DNA of 64,000 nt from Thiorhodococcus mannitoliphagus (GTDB lineage Bacteria; Pseudomonadota; Gammaproteobacteria; Chromatiales; Chromatiaceae). The notes under the pieces were generated by a model. The model ran no database searches, was not told the origin of the DNA, and saw only the letters and a list, made by a program, of their open reading frames with translations. This document shows positions 54,308 through 63,319 of this stretch, piece by piece. Location: NCBI RefSeq assembly GCF_010915725.1, contig NZ_JAAIJR010000007.1, forward strand, positions 1 to 64,000, in the 5' to 3' direction. Position 1 is the first letter of the stretch. The number at the start of each line of letters is the position of its first letter. A program made the position numbers and the translations under genes.

Positions 54308-56173
54308 ATGGACGTCGAGCTCATCGAGATCCAAGAGTTTCTTGCCAGTCATCCACCCTTCGATCAGCTCCCGGCGGAGGTGCTACAGCGACTGCCAAAG
54401 CGTCTGTCGGTCAGGTATTTCCGTCGCGGCACGCCCTTTCCGCCAGCGGATGAGAAGCAGCCCTGTCTCTATATCCTGAGACGCGGCGCCGTGGAGCTGC
54501 GGGACGCCGAGGGAGAGCTGGTCGGCAAGCTGGCCGAAGGTGATCTCTGCGAGCAGCACTGCCGCCAGCAGCTACCCGAGCCCGGCTATCAAGGGAAGAC
54601 CTCGGAGGATACCCTGGTCTATGCGCTTCCCTGCGCGGAGCTCGCCGAGCTGCGCGGCCAATCCGAGGCGTTCTCCGAGCACTTCGATCAATCGCTGTCG
54701 AGCCGGCTGCGCAAGGCGCTGGATGTGGTGGTCGACGCTCCGAGCACGGGGACCGGACTCATGACGGTCCGCGTCCGCGACATGGTCAAGCGCGGCCCCA
54801 TCACCACAGGTCCCGAGACGAGTATCCGTGACGCCGCCAAGATCATGTCGGAGCACCACGTCTCGTCGTTGTTGATCATGGACGAAGCGCGTCTGAACGG
54901 GATGATCACTGATCGCGACCTGCGCAATCGTTGCGTTGCGGCGGGACTGTCCACCGACCGGCCAGTGCGTGAGATCATGACCGAAAAGCTGGTCTCAGTG
55001 GACATGGAGACGCTGGGCTTTCAGGCGCTGATCACCATGACGCGACTCAACGTGCACCACTTGCCGGTGTTGGAAGACGGCCGCGTCGCCGGGCTGATCT
55101 CCTCGACGGACCTCACACGCTTTCAGAGTTCCAACTCGGTCTATCTCGTCGGCGACATTCATCGCGCCGACTCCATCGACACCCTGGTCAAGATCAGCGC
55201 CAAGGTCGCAGAGCTGCAGGTTCATTTGGTCACTGGCGGCGCAACCGCGAGCCACGTTGGCCAAGCGGTCAGTGCCATCACAGACGCCATTACCCAAAGG
55301 CTCATCGAGCTTGCCGAGGCGGAGTTCGGCAGCCCACCAGTGCCCTATGCCTGGGTGGTTGGCGGCTCCCAGGCCCGCCGCGAGCAATCATCGCACTCGG
55401 ATCAGGACAACGCCCTGGTCATCTCGGACCAGATGAAGCCCGACGACGAGCCCTATTTCGCGACGCTGGCCAAGTTCGTCAACGACGGACTGAACGCCTG
55501 CAGCTTCGTCTATTGCCCAGGCGATGTCATGGCGATGAACCCCAAGTGGCGCCAGCCGCTGCGGATCTGGAACAAATACTTCACCAACTGGATTCTCAAA
55601 CCCGAGCCGATGGCACTGATGCTCTCGAGCGTCTTTTTCGACCTACGCCCCCTGCACGACCCAGCCGACCTCTTCACCGAGTTACAGGAGCGCGTGCTCA
55701 ATCAGTCACGTGCCAACCGCATCTTTATCGCCTACATGGCCGCCAATGCGGTCAAGAACCGCCCACCACTCGGTTTCTTCCGCAATATCGTGCTCATCCA
55801 CGGTGGCGACCACGACCATACGTTCGATATCAAGCACCGCGGCATCGTCCCCATCATCGACCTGGCCCGGGTCTATGCGCTGACGGCGGGCATCGCCGAG
55901 ACCAATACCATCGAGCGGTTGCAGGCCGCGGCGGAGCGCGGCGCACTGAGCAAGGACGGCGCGGCGAATCTCGTCGACGCCCTGGAATTCATCGGCACCT
56001 TGCGGATTCGACACCAAGCCGGACAGCTCCGCCAGGGACAGAAGGCCGACAACTTCCTGTCGCCAGACGAACTCTCACCGCTTGAGCGGGGCCACTTGAA
56101 GGAGGCATTTCTCTTGATCAACACCATGCAGGAATCGATGGGGCAACGTTATCAGGCCGGACGCTTTGCCTAG
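54308..56173 (+). CDS. cNMP-binding/CBS/DUF294 nucleotidyltransferase-like protein
   Basis: The 621-residue protein has a cyclic-nucleotide-binding-like N-terminus (residues ~1-140), two CBS domains (VRDMVKRGPITTGPETSIRDAAKIMSEHHVSSLLIMDE; REIMTEKLVSVDMETLGFQALITM, about 157-275), and a DUF294/GlnD-like nucleotidyltransferase domain (PYAWVVGGSQARREQSSHSDQDNALVISD near 345, with the GS and D-x-D motif) plus a C-terminal helical domain. In many proteobacteria it accompanies the DUF4212/ActP symporter and an exonuclease, and is thought to regulate the transporter or acetate use. It follows a MITE, so local expression may have changed. Confidence 0.88.
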   Translation: MDVELIEIQEFLASHPPFDQLPAEVLQRLPKRLSVRYFRRGTPFPPADEKQPCLYILRRGAVELRDAEGELVGKLAEGDLCEQHCRQQLPEPGYQGKTSEDTLVYALPCAELAELRGQSEAFSEHFDQSLSSRLRKALDVVVDAPSTGTGLMTVRVRDMVKRGPITTGPETSIRDAAKIMSEHHVSSLLIMDEARLNGMITDRDLRNRCVAAGLSTDRPVREIMTEKLVSVDMETLGFQALITMTRLNVHHLPVLEDGRVAGLISSTDLTRFQSSNSVYLVGDIHRADSIDTLVKISAKVAELQVHLVTGGATASHVGQAVSAITDAITQRLIELAEAEFGSPPVPYAWVVGGSQARREQSSHSDQDNALVISDQMKPDDEPYFATLAKFVNDGLNACSFVYCPGDVMAMNPKWRQPLRIWNKYFTNWILKPEPMALMLSSVFFDLRPLHDPADLFTELQERVLNQSRANRIFIAYMAANAVKNRPPLGFFRNIVLIHGGDHDHTFDIKHRGIVPIIDLARVYALTAGIAETNTIERLQAAAERGALSKDGAANLVDALEFIGTLRIRHQAGQLRQGQKADNFLSPDELSPLERGHLKEAFLLINTMQESMGQRYQAGRFA

Positions 56174-56221
56174 TCTCGCGCGACCGGGCGAGCCTGCTCG
56201 CCGTTGGCAGAGCCTGATCTG

Positions 56222-56899
56222 ATGGCGCTATTTCTCGATTGGCAACGCCGGTGGCAGTTGCGCCGAGCGCCGCCAGGTCCCTTGAGGGATTATCTGAGCC
56301 AGCCGTTCCCACGGACGCGCACGGATTATCGCGAGCAGGAGTTCTTGTCGGTCGACCTCGAAACCACCGGACTCGACCCACGACAGGACCAGATCTTGAG
56401 TGTTGGCTATGTCACCGTCCGAGGCGCCAGCATCGACCTTTCGACCGCACGTCACCGCATCGTTCGCATCGATAGTTCGATTCCCGAGGCCAGCGCCGTG
56501 ATCCACCAAATCACCGACGATCAGGCTGCGCAGGGGAGTGAACTCATTGATGTCATGGAGGAAGTGCTTGCGGCACTCACCGGAAAGGTCATGATCGCCC
56601 ATCACGCCACGATCGAGCAGGGGTTTCTAGGCAATGCGTCCAAGGCTTGCTGGGGGCGCGGACTCTTGATGCGGACCATCGATACACAGATCTTGGCCTA
56701 CCGAACCTTCGAGCGACGGCAGATCCCCTATCAAGTCTCCGATCTGCGACTCTTCGCACTGGCCAGCCGCTACAACCTGCCGCGCTATGGCGCACACAAC
56801 GCGCTGAGTGATGCTCTGACGGCGGCCGAACTTTTCCTGGCGCAAGCCGCCTACCGCGATGACGGCAAGGGACTGCCCCTCGCCGACTTCCTCTGCTGA
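56222..56899 (+). CDS. DnaQ-type 3'-5' exonuclease
   Basis: The 225-residue protein has an exonuclease core with DEDDh motifs: SVDLETTGLDPRQDQILSVGYV (Asp-Glu), MIAHHATIEQGFLGNA, and HNALSDALTAAELFL at the end (His/Asp). About 25 residues precede the core. It occurs regularly next to the DUF294 and symporter genes in acetate clusters, possibly processing a nucleic-acid or nucleotide signal, but the target is unknown. The ATG at 56222 is used; a TTG six codons earlier is possible. Confidence 0.87.
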   Translation: MALFLDWQRRWQLRRAPPGPLRDYLSQPFPRTRTDYREQEFLSVDLETTGLDPRQDQILSVGYVTVRGASIDLSTARHRIVRIDSSIPEASAVIHQITDDQAAQGSELIDVMEEVLAALTGKVMIAHHATIEQGFLGNASKACWGRGLLMRTIDTQILAYRTFERRQIPYQVSDLRLFALASRYNLPRYGAHNALSDALTAAELFLAQAAYRDDGKGLPLADFLC

Positions 56900-57048
56900 G
56901 GCTAAATTCACCATAAGCACTGTCTAGATAGTCGGTCGTTCAAAGGGTTACTATTCCCCACCACCGCCAGACAGCCGTCGAAAGAAATCTATAAGGCGCC
57001 CCGCTGGCTCAATACCCCAAGCAAACTACTGCTGAGGAGACGACACCC

Positions 57049-58995
57049 ATGTCTGAAGAAAAGGTCTATCCAGTCCCCGCGGACATCGCAACCCAAGCGC
57101 ACGTCAACGCAGAGCAATACGCCAGCCTCTATCAGCGCTCGATCGATGACCCCAGTGGATTTTGGGCCGAGCAGGCCGAGAAATTCGTGACCTGGACCAA
57201 GCCTTGGAGCAGGGTCCTGGATTACAGCTTTGACGCTGACAATCTCCACATCAAGTGGTTCGAGGGCGGGAAGCTCAACGTCTCCTACAACTGCTTGGAT
57301 CGCCACCTCGAGACCCGGGGCGACCAGGTCGCCATCATCTGGGAAGGCGACAATCCCGAGGAAGACCGCAAGATCACCTATCGCGAGCTGCACGAGGAAG
57401 TCAGCAAGCTGGCGAACGTCTTCAAGTCGCGTGGCGTCAAGAAGGGCGACCGCGTCTGCATCTATCTGCCGATGATCCCAGAGGCCGCAGTTGCTATGCT
57501 GGCGTGCACCCGGATCGGCGCGGTCCACTCGATCGTCTTCGGCGGCTTCTCCCCGGATTCGCTGCGCGATCGGGTGCTGGACTCCGAGTGCAAGCTGGTC
57601 ATCACCTCCGACGAGAGTGTGCGCGGCGGACGCCACATCCCGCTCAAGAAGAATGCGGACACTGCATTGAAGGAGTGCCCCAACGTCGACACCCTGGTCG
57701 TGGTGCGACGCACCGGCGGCAATGTCGAGTGGACCGAAGGCCGTGACATTTGGTACGACGAGGCCATGGCGGCCGCCTCGGCCGACTGCCCACCCGAGGA
57801 GATGGACGCGGAAGATCCGCTCTTCATCCTCTACACCTCTGGCTCAACGGGCAAGCCCAAGGGCGTTCTGCACACCACCGGCGGCTACCTGGTCTACGCT
57901 GCCATGACCCACAAATACACCTTCGACTATCAGGACGGCGAGGTCTACTGGTGTACCGCGGACGTCGGCTGGGTCACGGGGCACACCTACATCGTTTACG
58001 GACCGCTGGCGAACGGTGCGACCTCGGTAATGTTCGAGGGCATTCCGAACTACCCGGATATGTCGCGCTTCTGGCAGGTGGTCGATAAGCACAACGTCTC
58101 CACCTTCTACACCGCCCCGACCGCCATCCGCTCGCTGATGCGCGCCGGCGAAGAGCCGGTCAAGAAGACCTCGCGCAAGTCTCTGCGCATCCTCGGCTCG
58201 GTCGGCGAGCCCATTAACCCAGAGGCTTGGGAGTGGTATCACAACGTCGTCGGCGACGGCCGCTGCCCCATCGTCGACACCTGGTGGCAAACCGAGACGG
58301 GCGGCCATCTGATCACGCCGCTGCCTGGCGCAACCTCGCTCAAGCCTGGCTCGGCGACGCGTCCCTTCTTCGGCGTCGTACCAGCACTGGTCGACCCGGC
58401 AGAAGGCACGCCCATCGAGGGGCAAGGCGAAGGCGCCCTGGTGATCACCCGCCCCTGGCCGGCCATGATGCGCACCGTCTATGGCGACCACCAGCGCTTC
58501 ATCGATACTTATTTCAAGCAGTATCCGGGCAAGTACTTCACGGGTGACGGCGCGCGCCGCGATGCGGATGGCGATTACTGGATCACCGGCCGTATCGACG
58601 ACGTGCTCAATGTCTCGGGTCACCGCTTGGGCACCGCCGAGATCGAGTCCGCCCTGGTGCTGCACCCGCATATCGCCGAGGCGGCGGTCGTCGGCTACCC
58701 GCACGACCTCAAGGGCCAAGGCATCTATGCCTACGTGACACCCATGGCGGGCGTCGAGGCAACCGACGCGCTCAAGAAAGAGCTGGTCGCTCTGGTCCGT
58801 GGCGAGATCGGCCCCATCGCGACCGTCGATATCATCCAGTGGTCGCCGGGGCTGCCAAAAACGCGCTCGGGCAAGATCATGCGCCGCATCCTGCGCAAGA
58901 TCGCCGCGAACGAGATCGATTCGCTCGGTGACACCTCGACACTGGCCGATCCGACCGTGGTGAACGACCTGATTGACAATCGCGCCAATCAGTAG
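57049..58995 (+). CDS. acs: Acetyl-CoA synthetase
   Basis: The 648-residue enzyme activates acetate to acetyl-CoA with ATP. The adenylate-forming motif [21 protein letters not shown] is near residue 262, with [18 protein letters not shown] near 410 and [39 protein letters not shown] near 500. The C-terminal [17 protein letters not shown] holds the lysine that is acetylated to silence the enzyme. With the upstream symporter it forms a complete uptake-and-activation module. An AGGAGA site precedes the ATG. Confidence 0.97.
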   Translation: MSEEKVYPVPADIATQAHVNAEQYASLYQRSIDDPSGFWAEQAEKFVTWTKPWSRVLDYSFDADNLHIKWFEGGKLNVSYNCLDRHLETRGDQVAIIWEGDNPEEDRKITYRELHEEVSKLANVFKSRGVKKGDRVCIYLPMIPEAAVAMLACTRIGAVHSIVFGGFSPDSLRDRVLDSECKLVITSDESVRGGRHIPLKKNADTALKECPNVDTLVVVRRTGGNVEWTEGRDIWYDEAMAAASADCPPEEMDAEDPLFILYTSGSTGKPKGVLHTTGGYLVYAAMTHKYTFDYQDGEVYWCTADVGWVTGHTYIVYGPLANGATSVMFEGIPNYPDMSRFWQVVDKHNVSTFYTAPTAIRSLMRAGEEPVKKTSRKSLRILGSVGEPINPEAWEWYHNVVGDGRCPIVDTWWQTETGGHLITPLPGATSLKPGSATRPFFGVVPALVDPAEGTPIEGQGEGALVITRPWPAMMRTVYGDHQRFIDTYFKQYPGKYFTGDGARRDADGDYWITGRIDDVLNVSGHRLGTAEIESALVLHPHIAEAAVVGYPHDLKGQGIYAYVTPMAGVEATDALKKELVALVRGEIGPIATVDIIQWSPGLPKTRSGKIMRRILRKIAANEIDSLGDTSTLADPTVVNDLIDNRANQ

Positions 58996-59302
58996 GACCG
59001 CCGCGCGCCGTCAGCGGCACCCGTCCCCCTCTTTGTCTGGACGGATGCCGCTGGTGGCGCCCAATCTCCAATGCCGGGTCGCTTGTTGATGTGGTCGTTT
59101 GCTGCTGTGCGTGATCGCGGCTTCAGCCTCCCGGACGACCGAGAAGCGGCATTGCCCCGGCGTCTGCTTGACTTGCAGCCCAGCTAAGTTCTTAACACCA
59201 TAAAGGGACTCTGAATGCTGGAAGGGATTTCGATTTGAGTCGGCCTTACCTCATGCGGGGAACCGGCTTTTCTTTGATGAATTAATATACAGAGGTCAGG
59301 TT
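58996..59302. other. Intergenic region between acs and the NYN gene
   Basis: About 307 bases with no credible gene. The first 20 bases have a possible GC-rich stem (CCGCCGCGCGCCGTCAGCGG). An AT-rich patch (TTGATGAATTAATATACAG, near 59275-59293) just before the NYN gene looks like promoter DNA. Confidence 0.45.
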
Positions 59303-60136
59303 TTGGGCTCGAATTTTAGAGTGGGAGTCTTCGTCGACGCTGAGAATGTGCGCTACAACGGCGGTTATCAGATGCGCTATGACATGCTGCGGCGCTTCGC
59401 GGCACGTGAGGGCGGCATCCTGCAACGCCTCAACACCTACATGGCGTTCGATGCGGAGCGCGCGCGCGAGGACATCGAGTACCGCAAGAAGGCGCATGCC
59501 TATCAGCAAATGGTGCGCGACTTTGGCTGGAAGATCACGACCAAACTCGTACGGCGTTACACGGACGAGAATGGCAACGTCACGACCAAGGCCAACTCCG
59601 ACCTCGACATGGCGGTCGACGCCATGCTTCAAGCCGACCGTCTCGACCAGGTCCTCATGGTGACCGGCGACGGCGACTTTCTCCAGGTCGTTGAGGCACT
59701 TCAGAACAAGGGCTGCCGCGTCGAGCTGATCGGCTTCAAGAACGTCTCCCGACAGCTCCAGCAGGAGGTGGACGCCTTCTATTCCGGCTTTCTCATCCCG
59801 GACCTGCTGCCGGTCGCCTATGAGCCGCGCAACGAATGGGGTAAGCCAGGCTCTTGCGTTCGTGGTGTCTGCACCAAGTGGTTCTCCGAAAAGGGCTACG
59901 GGTTCCTGCGGATCCTGGATCAGATCTCGTCGAATCTCTGGATCACCGACCCACGCGAGGCGGGCTCACCCTACGTCAGCGTCTTCTGCCATGCCAATGA
60001 GCTTGCCGAAGACGTCACAGAAGACCTCCTCATGAATCGCGAAACAGTGCTGGAGTTCTATGTCAACGAGAGCGATCAGAAGGATAATGGCCTGGTCGCG
60101 AGCAATGTCAGACTCGCATTCACGGTCAATCGCTGA
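59303..60136 (+). CDS. NYN (LabA/DUF88) nuclease-like protein with C-terminal extension
   Basis: The 277-residue protein opens with a NYN/PIN-like domain: VGVFVDAENVRYNGGYQMRYDML (Asp and Asn ligands), SDLDMAVDAMLQADRLDQVLMVTGDGDFLQVVEALQNKGCRVELIG. These resemble LabA-type RNases of the PIN superfamily. Residues ~180-277 (GVCTKWFSEKGYGFLRILD...SVFCHANELAED) resemble a cold-shock/OB-type nucleic-acid-binding domain. It probably cleaves or binds RNA. The TTG start has AGAGG about eight bases upstream. pilB follows about 180 bases later. Confidence 0.85.
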   Translation: MGSNFRVGVFVDAENVRYNGGYQMRYDMLRRFAAREGGILQRLNTYMAFDAERAREDIEYRKKAHAYQQMVRDFGWKITTKLVRRYTDENGNVTTKANSDLDMAVDAMLQADRLDQVLMVTGDGDFLQVVEALQNKGCRVELIGFKNVSRQLQQEVDAFYSGFLIPDLLPVAYEPRNEWGKPGSCVRGVCTKWFSEKGYGFLRILDQISSNLWITDPREAGSPYVSVFCHANELAEDVTEDLLMNRETVLEFYVNESDQKDNGLVASNVRLAFTVNR

Positions 60137-60146
60137 TGGCATCTTG

Positions 60147-60170
60147 GCCCCTGGTAACACGACCAGGGGC
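60147..60170. terminator. Hairpin after the NYN gene
   Basis: GCCCCTGGT and ACCAGGGGC form a perfect 9-bp stem with a 6-base loop, 11 bases after the stop codon. No T run follows, so intrinsic termination is uncertain. Confidence 0.45.
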
Positions 60171-60318
60171 AGCTAACCTCAAGGGCAGCCTCTCGTGAAG
60201 GGCAGCCCATCGTGAACCCAAGCGGCCCCTGGCCGGAGGGAACTCAGCGCGCCAGGGCTCAAGCGACAGCCGTAAGCATCCGAAACGATTGAGATAGCGC
60301 GATAGGAAAGGCGGCCCA

Positions 60319-62037
60319 ATGTCACCGGATCAAGTCAAAGTCAAACCCTCTGGCCTCGCTTGGCGTCTCGTCAACGACCAACTGCTCTCCGAGGAGCAAA
60401 TGCTCACTGCCTATGAGGCTGCGGCGAAGAGCGGCGAAGGCTTCGTGCAGCACTTGGTGAAGGAGAAGCTGCTCGATAGCCGCCATATTGCGCTAGCGGC
60501 CTCGCATGAGTTTGGCGTTCCCTTGCTCGATTTGGGTGCATTCGACCTCTCCAGCCTGCCAATCAGCCTGATTGACGAGCGCCTCATCCGGAAGCACCGA
60601 GCCCTGCCGCTGCTCAAACGCGGCAACCGCCTCTTTCTCGCACTCTCCGATCCCACGAATGATCATGCGCTCGAGGAGATCCGCTTCAACACCGGGCTCT
60701 CTACCGACGCCATTCTTGTCGAAGAAGACAGACTCAGTCTTGCGCTCCAGAACGCGCTCGAGGCAAACGATACGACGGCCATGAGCGATTTCGCCGACGC
60801 CGACCTCGAAGACCTCGATGTAGGCGGCGGGGAAAACGACGAGGATGCCGACGACCTCGATGCGAATATCGACGAAGCGCCCGTCGTGCGCTATATCAAC
60901 AAGATCTTGGTGGATGCCATCTCATCCGGTGCCTCGGACATCCACTTCGAGCCCTTCGAAAAGTTCTTCCGAATTCGCTTCCGCCAAGACGGCATCCTGC
61001 GCGAGGTTGCCAGCCCGCCACTCAACCTCGCCGGGCGCATGACGGCACGCCTCAAGGTCATGTCGCGCATGAACATCGCCGAGCGGCGCGTCCCCCAGGA
61101 CGGCCGCATCAAGCTCAAGCTCAGCAAATCGCGCGGCATCGATTTCCGCGTCAACACCCTGCCGACACTCTACGGCGAAAAGGTCGTTCTGCGGATTTTG
61201 GACTCGAGTGCGGCCCAAGTCGGCATCGAATCTCTTGGCTTCGAGCTCGAGCAACGTGAGGCGTTTCTCAAAGCCATCCAGAAGCCTTATGGCATGATCT
61301 TGGTTACCGGACCGACCGGCTCTGGCAAGACGGTGTCACTCTACAGCGCGCTCAACATCCTGAATCAACCCGACATCAATATCTCGACGGTCGAGGATCC
61401 GGTCGAGATTCAGGTCGCGGGCATCAATCAGTGCAATATGAATCCCAAGGCCGGGCTGACCTTTGCCGCAGCCTTGCGATCCTTCTTGCGCCAGGATCCA
61501 GACATCATCATGGTCGGCGAGATCCGTGATCTTGAGACGGCGGAGATCGCCGTGAAGGCGGCACAAACAGGCCACTTGGTATTGTCCACACTGCATACCA
61601 ACGACGCCCCGCAGACATTGACGCGTCTCGCCAACATGGGCATCCCCCCTTTCAACATCGCCTCGTCGGTTCTGCTCATCATGGCCCAGCGGCTGGCACG
61701 TCGACTGTGCAGCCATTGCCGCAAGCCTCTGGATCTGCCGCACGAGGCACTCAAGGAGGAAGGCTTCACCGATGCAGAGATCGCGGAGGGGATGACCATC
61801 TATGGCCCAGTCGGTTGCGATCACTGCAACAAAGGCTATCGCGGCCGGGTCGGAATCTTCCAGGTGATGCCGGTCTCCGAAGAGGTCGCGCGCCTGATCT
61901 TGGAGGGCGGAAACTCGATGCAGTTGGCCGAGCAAGCGAAGCGTGAGGGGATCGCGGATCTCCGCGCCTCTGGACTGCGGAAGGTCAAGTCCGGCACGAC
62001 CAGCCTCGAAGAAATCAATCGCGTTACCAAGGAATAG
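60319..62037 (+). CDS. pilB: Type IV pilus assembly ATPase
   Basis: The 572-residue extension motor has a MshEN/GspE-like N-terminal region, an acidic linker (ENDEDADDLDANIDEAP around 175-192), a Walker A at GPTGSGKTVSLYS (about 331-343), the Asp box and Walker B region (SILRQDPDIIMVGEIRDLET-type, here RSFLRQDPDIIMVGEIRD near 392), and a C4 zinc element (LCSHCRKPLDLP...GCDHCNKGYRG). It powers pilus extension in the inner-membrane complex. pilC follows after 20 bases, then pilD. Confidence 0.96.
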   Translation: MSPDQVKVKPSGLAWRLVNDQLLSEEQMLTAYEAAAKSGEGFVQHLVKEKLLDSRHIALAASHEFGVPLLDLGAFDLSSLPISLIDERLIRKHRALPLLKRGNRLFLALSDPTNDHALEEIRFNTGLSTDAILVEEDRLSLALQNALEANDTTAMSDFADADLEDLDVGGGENDEDADDLDANIDEAPVVRYINKILVDAISSGASDIHFEPFEKFFRIRFRQDGILREVASPPLNLAGRMTARLKVMSRMNIAERRVPQDGRIKLKLSKSRGIDFRVNTLPTLYGEKVVLRILDSSAAQVGIESLGFELEQREAFLKAIQKPYGMILVTGPTGSGKTVSLYSALNILNQPDINISTVEDPVEIQVAGINQCNMNPKAGLTFAAALRSFLRQDPDIIMVGEIRDLETAEIAVKAAQTGHLVLSTLHTNDAPQTLTRLANMGIPPFNIASSVLLIMAQRLARRLCSHCRKPLDLPHEALKEEGFTDAEIAEGMTIYGPVGCDHCNKGYRGRVGIFQVMPVSEEVARLILEGGNSMQLAEQAKREGIADLRASGLRKVKSGTTSLEEINRVTKE

Positions 62038-62057
62038 GACACTACGGAGTCACCACG

Positions 62058-63314
62058 ATGGCAACGGCAGCAGCAACCAAAGCCAAGCTCAAGGCAAAGC
62101 CCAAGGCCGAAAAGGCAAAGGTTTATACCTGGGAGGGCATGGATCGACGAGGCTCGCGTATCAAGGGCGAAAGTCGGGCGGCCAACATCAACGCCGTGCG
62201 CGCGGATTTGCGGCGTCAAGGGGTCAATCCGACCAAAGTGAAGGCCAAACCCCAGCCGCTGTTCGGCTCGGGGAAGAAGAAGATCACGGGACAGGATCTA
62301 TCTATCTTCACGCGCCAGCTCGCCACCATGATGACCGCTGGCGTCCCGCTGGTTCAGGCCTTCGACATCGTCGGACGCGGGCATGACAATCCCTCGATGC
62401 AGGACATGATCCTGTCGATCAAGCAGGATATCGAGGGCGGCACCGGGGTCGCCGTCGCACTCAGCAAGTATCCGATCCACTTCGATGATCTAGTCTGCAG
62501 CCTGGTCGCCGCTGGAGAGCAAGCCGGTGTGCTGGATGTCCTGCTCGACAAGATCGCTACCTACAAGGAGAAGACGGAGTCGATCAAGGGCAAGATCAAG
62601 AAGGCGCTGTTCTACCCGACCGCGGTCATTGCCGTCGCCATCATCGTGACGGTCGTCATCCTCCTCTTCGTCATTCCTCAGTTCAAGGAGCTGTTCACGA
62701 GCTTCGGCGCGGACCTGCCAGCCTTCACACTCATGGTGATTGGCCTGTCCGATGTCGTCCGGGAGTGGTGGTGGGCGATGCTGCTTGGAATCGCGGGAAC
62801 CATCTACGGCTTTAGCTACATCTACAAGCGCTCCCGCAAACTGCGCGAGGTCATCGATCGGGCATCCCTGAAGATCCCCGTCATTGGCGGCATCCTGAAC
62901 AAGGCTGCCCTGGCCCGCTTCGCGCGCACCCTCTCGACCATGTTCGCCGCCGGTGTACCCCTGGTTGAAGCCCTGCAATCAGTCTCAGGCGCTACGGGCA
63001 ACATCGTCTATCAAGACGCCGTGCTCAAGATGCGCGAAGAGGTCGCGACGGGTCAGTCGTTGCAGCTTGCCATGCGCCAACGCGATATCTTCCCGCATAT
63101 GGTCATCCAGATGACGGCCATCGGTGAAGAGTCTGGGGCACTGGACGACATGCTCGGCAAGGTTGCGGATTTCTACGAGGAGCAGGTCGACAACGCCGTG
63201 GACAGCCTGAGCAGTCTCCTCGAGCCCTTGATCATGGTCGTCATCGGTGGCCTGGTCGGCAGTCTGGTCGTGGCCATGTATCTGCCAATCTTCAAACTCG
63301 CAGCGGTTGTCTAG
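62058..63314 (+). CDS. pilC: Type IV pilus inner-membrane platform protein
   Basis: The 418-residue protein has a Lys-rich start and two GspF/PilC domains: LSIFTRQLATMMTAGVPLVQAFDIV near 80 and ALARFARTLSTMFAAGVPLVEALQSVSGA near 285. Membrane helices follow at ALFYPTAVIAVAIIVTVVILLFVIP (about 178-202), WWWAMLLGIAGTIYGFSYIY and LEPLIMVVIGGLVGSLVVAMYLPIF near the end. It is the platform on which PilB works. It is 5 bases from pilD. Confidence 0.96.
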   Translation: MATAAATKAKLKAKPKAEKAKVYTWEGMDRRGSRIKGESRAANINAVRADLRRQGVNPTKVKAKPQPLFGSGKKKITGQDLSIFTRQLATMMTAGVPLVQAFDIVGRGHDNPSMQDMILSIKQDIEGGTGVAVALSKYPIHFDDLVCSLVAAGEQAGVLDVLLDKIATYKEKTESIKGKIKKALFYPTAVIAVAIIVTVVILLFVIPQFKELFTSFGADLPAFTLMVIGLSDVVREWWWAMLLGIAGTIYGFSYIYKRSRKLREVIDRASLKIPVIGGILNKAALARFARTLSTMFAAGVPLVEALQSVSGATGNIVYQDAVLKMREEVATGQSLQLAMRQRDIFPHMVIQMTAIGEESGALDDMLGKVADFYEEQVDNAVDSLSSLLEPLIMVVIGGLVGSLVVAMYLPIFKLAAVV

Positions 63315-63319
63315 CGCCA

